DNA from: Pollutibacter soli | GTDB lineage: Bacteria > Bacteroidota > Bacteroidia > Chitinophagales > Chitinophagaceae | Direction: 5' to 3' | Assembly (NCBI GenBank): GCA_029269725.1 | Contig: JARJHS010000002.1 | Location: 434,001-498,000 of the forward strand | DNA length: 64,000 bases | Shown here: piece by piece, positions 58,852 to 64,000 of the stretch | Position numbering within the stretch: position 1 is the stretch's first letter | Layout of the letters: the number at the start of each line of letters is the position of its first letter | Position numbers and translations under genes: made by a program | The notes under the pieces: generated by a model | What the model was told of the DNA's origin: nothing | Seen by the model: the letters and a program-made list of their open reading frames with translations, nothing else | Database searches by the model: none

Positions 58852-60567
58852 ATGAATTTGAAAAAAAATACCAAAACTACAGGAGAGCTTCTTCGTAAAA
58901 CCCCTTCTGGTATACAAGGCCTGGATGAAATTACCGAAGGAGGGCTTCCCTTAGGACGACCAACGCTCGTTTGTGGCGCTGCAGGTGCCGGTAAAACCTT
59001 GTTTGGAGTTGGCTTTATAGTGCATGGAGCAATGGACTACAACGAGCCTGGTGTAATTATCAGTTTTGAAGAGAGAGCGGAGGAATTGGAAACAAATGTA
59101 GCATCGTTGGGCTTTGATCTGAAAAAGTTGCAGAAAGAGAAGAAGATCTTTATTGATCATGTACATGTTCAACGGAATGAAATTGAAGAAACGGGTGAAT
59201 ATGACCTTGACGGATTGTTTATTCGACTTCAACATGCCATAGATACTGTCGGTGCAAAACGGGTGATGCTCGACACGATTGAAAATCTTTTCGGCGGTTT
59301 GACGAACGACGGAATACTAAGGGCGGAACTGAGGCGATTGTTTAACTGGCTGAAACAAATCGGTGCCACTACAATTATTACAGCTGAAAAAGGTGATGGC
59401 ACTTTAACAAGGCAGGGCCTCGAGGAATATGTTTCAGATTGTGTGATCCTGCTGGATCATCGTGTAGAAAATCAGATTTCAACACGAAGGTTAAGGGTGG
59501 TTAAATACCGGGGCTCGATTCATGGAACAAATGAATATCCCTTCCTGATAGATGAAAATGGTATATCTGTTTTACCGGTTACTTCTCTCAGGCTTGAAAA
59601 TAAAGTATCCACACAGCGGGTCTCATCAGGCATACCCGAACTTGACGAAATGCTGGGAGGAAAAGGTTTTTACAAGGGAAGTTCTATTCTTGTTTCCGGT
59701 ACAGCCGGCACAGGGAAAACAAGTATTGTTGCCACTACTGTTAACGCGGCCTGTAACAGAAATGAACGCTGTTTATTTTTTGCATTTGAAGAATCTCCGC
59801 AGCAGATCATCAGGAATATGAGGTCTATTGGGCTGGATCTTCAAAAACATGTAGATGCCGGCTTACTTGTCTTCAGTGCGACGCGACCTACTGTGTATGG
59901 TCTTGAGATGCACCTTGTCAACATGCATAAGAAAATCCAGGAATACAATCCAAAGCTGGTGATTGTAGACCCGATCAGTAATCTCCTCACTACCGGAATA
60001 TTGGGCGACGTAAAATTATTTTTGATGCGCCTGCTCGATTACCTGCAATCCAAAGGCATTACCGGTATGTTCACTGCATTGAATCTGAATTCTGTTATTA
60101 CTGAGAAAAGTGATGAAGGAGTATCATCTCTTGTGGATGCCTGGATAACAGTAAAGGATATAGAAACTAATGGAGAACGTAATAAAGGTTTGTACATAAT
60201 GAAGTCGCGCGGTATGAAACATTCCAACCGCATACGTGAATTTGTGATAACCGATGAAGGCCTGACACTGGTGGATGTTTTTATCGGTCCCGAAGGCGTC
60301 CTCACCGGAAGCGCACGCGAGTCGCAGGAATTGTTAAATGAAACTGGAAGCGAATTGCGAGGTTACGCATTGAGCAGAAATAACAAGGCGATAGATCGAA
60401 AACGTAAAGTGCTCGAATCAAAGATTGCTGCTCTAAACGAAGAGTTTGACTCAGTCAGGGACGACCTGAATCGTGTTTATATCGAAGAGGATCTTAAAAA
60501 GGATGTGCTGGAAAAGGCCCGTAAAAAGTTAATACAAAAAAGAAAAGATAATGGTAAAAACAAATAA
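58852..60567 (+). CDS. kaiC: KaiC-like ATPase/kinase
   Basis: 571 residues from ATG at 58852. Two RecA/KaiC domains with Walker A GAAGAGKT (42-49) and GTAGTGKT (283-290), paired catalytic Glu motifs (SFEERAEEL and [10 protein letters not shown]), and [12 protein letters not shown] near the KaiC C-terminal switch region. The segment GVSSLVDAW has Ser425-Ser426 at the place of the cyanobacterial phosphosites Ser431/Thr432. A coiled-coil C-terminus (about 500-571) is extra. Cytoplasmic hexameric signalling ATPase of the non-cyanobacterial type; a timing function is not implied. Confidence 0.95.
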   Translation: MNLKKNTKTTGELLRKTPSGIQGLDEITEGGLPLGRPTLVCGAAGAGKTLFGVGFIVHGAMDYNEPGVIISFEERAEELETNVASLGFDLKKLQKEKKIFIDHVHVQRNEIEETGEYDLDGLFIRLQHAIDTVGAKRVMLDTIENLFGGLTNDGILRAELRRLFNWLKQIGATTIITAEKGDGTLTRQGLEEYVSDCVILLDHRVENQISTRRLRVVKYRGSIHGTNEYPFLIDENGISVLPVTSLRLENKVSTQRVSSGIPELDEMLGGKGFYKGSSILVSGTAGTGKTSIVATTVNAACNRNERCLFFAFEESPQQIIRNMRSIGLDLQKHVDAGLLVFSATRPTVYGLEMHLVNMHKKIQEYNPKLVIVDPISNLLTTGILGDVKLFLMRLLDYLQSKGITGMFTALNLNSVITEKSDEGVSSLVDAWITVKDIETNGERNKGLYIMKSRGMKHSNRIREFVITDEGLTLVDVFIGPEGVLTGSARESQELLNETGSELRGYALSRNNKAIDRKRKVLESKIAALNEEFDSVRDDLNRVYIEEDLKKDVLEKARKKLIQKRKDNGKNK

Positions 60568-60880
60568 AAAAAAGGCTGTGAAAAAATCGTCTCCAGCAGC
60601 GGAACGGTGGGAACTTCGGCTATACATTGCCGGGAACACGCCGAAGTCGATGACGGCCCTGGAGAATCTGAAAAGATATTGTGAGGAACATCTGCGGGGG
60701 TTGTACTCACTGGAAGTTATTGACCTTTTGATACAACCGCAGTTGGCAGCAGGAGATCAGATACTCGCGATTCCTACCCTGGTTCGCAAAGTGCCCGTTC
60801 CAATACGGAAAATTATCGGGGATCTTTCAAACGAGGAGAGAGTATTGGTTGGCCTTAATCTCAGGCCACTTAAAAAATAA
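60551..60880 (+). CDS. kaiB: KaiB-like protein 1
   Basis: 109 residues, start overlapping the kaiC end by 17 bp. [49 protein letters not shown] and [20 protein letters not shown] are hallmark KaiB (thioredoxin-like) motifs. Basic N-terminal extension of about 15 residues. Binds KaiC to modulate its kinase/ATPase cycle. Confidence 0.94.
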   Translation: MVKTNKKKAVKKSSPAAERWELRLYIAGNTPKSMTALENLKRYCEEHLRGLYSLEVIDLLIQPQLAAGDQILAIPTLVRKVPVPIRKIIGDLSNEERVLVGLNLRPLKK

Positions 60881-60882
60881 AA

Positions 60883-61206
60883 ATGAAAAAAAAACCACTG
60901 CACCCCGATTCAGAAAAATCTTTAACAGCAGATATTTTTGTGTTTATACTTTTTATAACAGGTGCATCACCACATTCAACCACGGCAATCATCAACCTGA
61001 AAAACATATGTGACAAATATCTGAAAGGAAGATATAAATACCAGGTAGTAGATGTTTATCAGCAACCGACCATTGCAAAAGACGAACAGCTCGTGGCTCT
61101 TCCATTGTTGATTAAAAAAGCACCTCTGCCTGAACGGAGATGCATAGGCGATTTATCAGATACCAGAAAGGTATTGCAAATGCTGGGCATATATGCAGAA
61201 TCATAA
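60883..61206 (+). CDS. kaiB: KaiB-like protein 2
   Basis: 107 residues, two bases after the first KaiB stop. Shares the KaiB pattern (FVFILFITGASPHSTTAIINLKNICDKYLKGRYKYQVVDVYQQPTIAKDEQLVALPLLIKKAPLPERRCIGDLS) but diverges in loops, indicating specialisation or competing binding to KaiC. Its end overlaps the histidine-kinase start by 14 bp. Confidence 0.93.
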   Translation: MKKKPLHPDSEKSLTADIFVFILFITGASPHSTTAIINLKNICDKYLKGRYKYQVVDVYQQPTIAKDEQLVALPLLIKKAPLPERRCIGDLSDTRKVLQMLGIYAES

Positions 61207-62479
61207 AAGTGAAAAGATCAGTTTTAAAGAGGAGATGGAGGAACTCCGCCATCAGTTATTTGAAGCCAGGGAAACCATTGAAGCAATTCGTTTGGGTATG
61301 ATTGACGCAATAGTTGTTGAAAGTGACACAGGTAATGCGCTTTATACTTTGAAGTCTGCCGATCTGGCTTATAGGGTATTTATTGAGCAAATGACTGAAG
61401 GTGCACTTACAATCAATAATGAAGGGCTGATACTTTATTGTAACTCGCAGTTTGCGGAAATGGTGCAGTTTCCTTTGAATAACATCATTGGAAGTTCTTT
61501 GTTTGATTTTATAAGTCCTGAAGACCTGGATGTTTTCAGGAATATTCTTGAAACAAGCTGGACTGCGCCTGCGAAAACTGAGCTCATGCTTAAGGCAGGC
61601 AATGATAAAACGCCGGTTCAGATATCTTTGGCTGCACTTCGGCTTGAAACAACTACCGCCCTTAGTGTAATCGTTAATAACCTTTCTGCCCAGAAAAAAG
61701 CGCAGAAGGAATTGGAGAATGCAAATACTCAACTCGGTAAAATCAACCGTGATCTGGAAGTAAGCAATAGAGATCTGCAGCAGTTCGCTTCTGTAGCTTC
61801 GCATGATTTGCAGGAACCATTGAGAAAGATTCAGGTTTTCTCGAAATTGTTACTTGAAAAATATAACCAGGATCTTACGGCGGAAGGGAAAAAGTACATC
61901 GGTAAAATCATTGAATCGGCAGGCAGGATGAAATCGCTCGTAGTCGATGTACTGAATTATTCAAAACTTTCTGCACGTGAACAGGAAATAAAACAGGTGA
62001 ACATACGGGAAGTTCTCGGAGAACTACTTGAAGATTTCGAACTTATCATCCAGGAAAAAAAGGCAGAAATTAGAATTGCAGACTTACCGGTACTGGATGC
62101 CAACCGAGGTCAGATCAGACAGGTACTTCAGAATGTAATTTCAAACGCATTGAAATTTGCAAAAAAAGGAATGCCCCCGGTTATTGATATTCATTCCCGC
62201 AGACTTGCCAGCAAAAGCTTTGAAAGCCCGGAAAAGAAAGATGGTCCTTATTGCCTCATCAGTATCAGGGATGAAGGGATAGGCTTTGATAAGAAATATG
62301 GTAAACATATCTTTGAATTGTTTGAGCGTCTGCATTCTAAAGATGCTTATGAAGGAACCGGCATCGGACTTGCTATTACAAAGAAAATAGTTGAAAAACA
62401 TAACGGCCTTGTAGCAGCGAGAAGTAACCCGGGGCAGGGAGCAGAATTTCTTCTCCTCCTGCCGTTAAAACAGGAATGA
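61193..62479 (+). CDS. PAS-containing sensor histidine kinase of the Kai operon
   Basis: 428 residues. N-terminal coiled helix (about 1-40), PAS domain about 60-180 (VFIEQMTEGALTINNEGLILYCNSQFAEMV, IIGSSLFDFISPED), HisKA with His204 in ASHDLQEPLRKI, HATPase_c with NVISNALKFAKKGMPP (N-box), DEGIGFDKKYGKHIFELFERL (G1 and F boxes) and GTGIGLAITKKIV (G2). No transmembrane segment, so cytoplasmic. Operon position after KaiB2 and before a receiver suggests it reads or feeds KaiC state to the response regulator. Confidence 0.94.
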   Translation: MQNHKSEKISFKEEMEELRHQLFEARETIEAIRLGMIDAIVVESDTGNALYTLKSADLAYRVFIEQMTEGALTINNEGLILYCNSQFAEMVQFPLNNIIGSSLFDFISPEDLDVFRNILETSWTAPAKTELMLKAGNDKTPVQISLAALRLETTTALSVIVNNLSAQKKAQKELENANTQLGKINRDLEVSNRDLQQFASVASHDLQEPLRKIQVFSKLLLEKYNQDLTAEGKKYIGKIIESAGRMKSLVVDVLNYSKLSAREQEIKQVNIREVLGELLEDFELIIQEKKAEIRIADLPVLDANRGQIRQVLQNVISNALKFAKKGMPPVIDIHSRRLASKSFESPEKKDGPYCLISIRDEGIGFDKKYGKHIFELFERLHSKDAYEGTGIGLAITKKIVEKHNGLVAARSNPGQGAEFLLLLPLKQE

Positions 62480-62492
62480 ATTGAATAAAGAC

Positions 62493-62888
62493 ATGCGTAA
62501 AAAAATTTTACTGGCTGAGGATGATCCCGATGACCAGGAATTATTCTTTGAATTCCTTTCAGATAGAACAGATATTGATTTATTACCGCCTGTTGAAAAT
62601 GGCGAAGTTTTGCTGGAACGTCTCCGCCAGGCTTCAGGAAACATCGATTTGCCTGATGCTATTATACTTGATCAGAATATGCCTAAATGCAATGGACTAC
62701 AAACACTGCAGATATTAAAAAGCAGTGGGTACCATGCACATATCCCCGTGATGATTTATTCCACATATATAGATTCAAGCCTGGTAAAACTGGGTTTAAG
62801 TTCAGGCGCAGTACTTGTTATGGATAAACCTTCAGATACAGAAGGATACCACAGCCTGATCGATGAGTTATTGAAAGTATTGGATTAA
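62493..62888 (+). CDS. Single-domain response regulator
   Basis: 131 residues from ATG at 62493 (TTG at 62481 is possible). Receiver motifs: ILLAEDDPDDQELFF (acidic pair), Asp60 in IILDQNMPKC, IYSTYIDS, and VMDKPSD (Lys). No output domain, so it acts by protein contact. Rcp1-type single receivers typically partner such kinases. Last gene of the Kai operon. Confidence 0.93.
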   Translation: MRKKILLAEDDPDDQELFFEFLSDRTDIDLLPPVENGEVLLERLRQASGNIDLPDAIILDQNMPKCNGLQTLQILKSSGYHAHIPVMIYSTYIDSSLVKLGLSSGAVLVMDKPSDTEGYHSLIDELLKVLD

Positions 62889-63022
62889 ACTATCCTTTTT
62901 TTATTGAAACGAAATTGTTAGCATCAGTTTTATCCACTTTTTTAACAAAGACCTGGTTCTGGAAAAATCCGGTGAAAGAATTTAACTGGCATAATTCCAC
63001 CAGTAAACTCATTTCCGATTTA

Positions 63023-63334
63023 TTAAAAGTCTTTTAACATCAGATCAATTTTACCCAAAAGCTCTCCCACTCCAAGTGAAATCCATAGAATAAAAAGCGC
63101 CAGAATCATTTTCGCCAGCGGAGAAAGCGAAAATCCTGTAATCCTTTTAATCAGTTGTGTTAGCGGGGGAAAGAATAGAAATGCAAGGAAAAAAATAAAA
63201 ATTCCAAAAAAAGGATCATTGCCCCAGAACATATTCAGTACACCAATAGCGGCTGCGATCATTCCAAATGTGCAGCTGACAAAGTTCCCGATTAAGGTAT
63301 TATATTTTAATGTCAGCTCAGTTTTGTAAGTCAT
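63023..63334 (-). CDS. Small membrane protein, function unknown
   Basis: 103 residues. Three hydrophobic stretches (about 18-35, 42-58, 75-93: GMIAAAIGVLNMFW, FGIFIFFLAFLFFPPL, MILALFILWISLGVGELL) predict an inner-membrane protein. No family motif. It is convergent with the Kai operon. Confidence 0.6.
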   Translation of the reverse strand: MTYKTELTLKYNTLIGNFVSCTFGMIAAAIGVLNMFWGNDPFFGIFIFFLAFLFFPPLTQLIKRITGFSLSPLAKMILALFILWISLGVGELLGKIDLMLKDF

Positions 63335-63612
63335 TATTCTATATTAAGATTGAATACTACACGTTTGTGTTTTGTTACTAATTCGGGATAGCTATTTGTT
63401 GTTCAAATCCTGGCGGATATTGAATTACAAAAGGATTTTGCTGTCCGTGTCTGCAAGGATGTAAACGTCAAAGCGTGAAACCTTTGCATCTGGTTGGCAC
63501 TCACTTCGGATTTATACTCCGGATTCTGTATTAGACATTTCTGCAAATCACACCTTTTCAACGAACAACAACAATCGAAAAACGCCGGCTGCGTTCACTT
63601 AATCAGCAGGCC

Positions 63613-64000
63613 CTAATTAAAACCCACTGAACCAGTGTTCATGTTCTGCTGGTTCAACCGGACGAATTTTACATTCCTCAAAACCGGATTGGTATATTCC
63701 AGCGAGATCACTTTTCCTGATTTGTCTCTTTGAAAGCGGAGAAACATACGATTGGCCTGGAATGTATCGGTATCGACAGATGTAAACTCAAGTGTACGTC
63801 CGGGCCCGTGTTCGAGATGAAGAGACAATGCTTTTCCTTTTACTTCAATCCGGAATGCTGCACCAATTTCATCGCTTACGAATCTTCCGGCAAATGTCTT
63901 CAAATCAGTTTCCGACAAAGTCAAGGGTTTTGACCTGTGATAGGATTTTATTTTCCCTTCTTTTGTTTTTAATTCCAGTTTATCCGAACTAATAAATTTT
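63613..64000 (-). CDS. C-terminal domain of a probable serine hydrolase (partial)
   Basis: The minus frame is open from the window edge to a stop at 63613 (129 residues visible). TLSETDLKTFAGRFVSDEIGAAFRIEVKGKALSLHLEHGPGRTLEFTSVDTDTFQANRMFLRFQRDKSGKVISLEYTNPVLRNVKFVRL is the lipocalin-like beta-barrel appended to many Bacteroidota beta-lactamase-fold serine hydrolases. The catalytic domain is outside the window, so this is an inference. Confidence 0.7.
   Translation of the reverse strand, partial: KFISSDKLELKTKEGKIKSYHRSKPLTLSETDLKTFAGRFVSDEIGAAFRIEVKGKALSLHLEHGPGRTLEFTSVDTDTFQANRMFLRFQRDKSGKVISLEYTNPVLRNVKFVRLNQQNMNTGSVGFN

Noticed and set aside
58852-62888. A circadian clock
   Set aside because: No KaiA is visible and the operon is of the non-cyanobacterial type; KaiC and KaiB alone do not indicate a clock.
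62870-62905. Possible terminator after the response regulator (GGAT / ATCC then T-run)
   Set aside because: Only four base pairs in the stem; too weak to call.

Overview
The window comes from a Bacteroidota genome, most probably a Chitinophagaceae-type soil or water organism. It holds two SusC/SusD polysaccharide utilisation loci (PULs), an ECF sigma/FecR pair, lipoproteins with Bacteroidota-style lipoboxes, OmpA proteins with thrombospondin type-3 repeats, a propeller/Y_Y_Y/LuxR-type regulator, and AT-rich starts with little Shine-Dalgarno signal. I saw no rRNA, tRNA, CRISPR array, transposase or phage gene.

Layout. 1-231 is the N-terminus of methionine synthase MetH (minus strand), with a pseudoknot-capable leader upstream. 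926-3555 holds small minus-strand genes: a lipoprotein, an HMA-like protein, a VOC protein, a GyrI-like protein and a membrane protein. 3707-5885 is a compact sulfur-type operon: Tat-exported DsrE-like protein, TsdA-like dihaem cytochrome c, secreted DsrE protein. 6525-9405 carries two OmpA-family envelope proteins. 9760-14734 carries two aldo/keto reductases, an SDR lacking its catalytic Tyr and Lys, a GH43 enzyme and a nitroreductase.

14800-21006 is one of the two most striking parts. It is a two-gene minus-strand operon of metacaspase fusions: caspase plus a C-terminal alpha/beta-hydrolase (lipase-like), then caspase plus subtilisin. All the catalytic residues I would expect are visible. 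It looks like a proteolytic cascade, perhaps a cell-death or defence module.

21258-25123 holds an NAD(P)-binding protein, a beta-lactamase-fold serine hydrolase, a DUF1835 protein and a putative (alpha/alpha)6 enzyme. That enzyme is the last gene of PUL 1 (32021 down to 23819): ECF sigma, FecR, STN-type SusC, SusD, enzyme. 32078-37093 holds tandem paralogous small secreted proteins, a VOC-GNAT fusion, a Tat-exported TIM-barrel epimerase and two lipoproteins.

37275-43930 is the second striking part. An M48-like metalloprotease is translationally coupled to an 1813-residue protein combining a kinase C-lobe-like segment, DUF4011, an SF1 helicase, a Vsr/MTES_1575-type nuclease fold and a WGR domain. 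It resembles known helicase-nuclease defence proteins (Hhe, Mokosh) but has its own architecture and partner. A decayed histidine-kinase pseudogene and three copies of a palindromic repeat follow.

44520-54910 is PUL 2, a beta-1,3/1,6-glucan (laminarin-like) locus: SusC, SusD, two surface glycan-binding lipoproteins, two GH16 and one GH30. The divergent propeller/LuxR regulator at 55097 is its likely controller. The intergenic region carries a perfect 19-bp direct repeat that could be its operator. 58852-62888 is a Kai-type signalling operon: KaiC, KaiB, KaiB, PAS histidine kinase, response regulator. The window ends in the C-terminus of a probable serine hydrolase.

Eight loci, mostly intergenic, carry degenerate tandem repeats with a strict 7-nt period, which no gene model explains.
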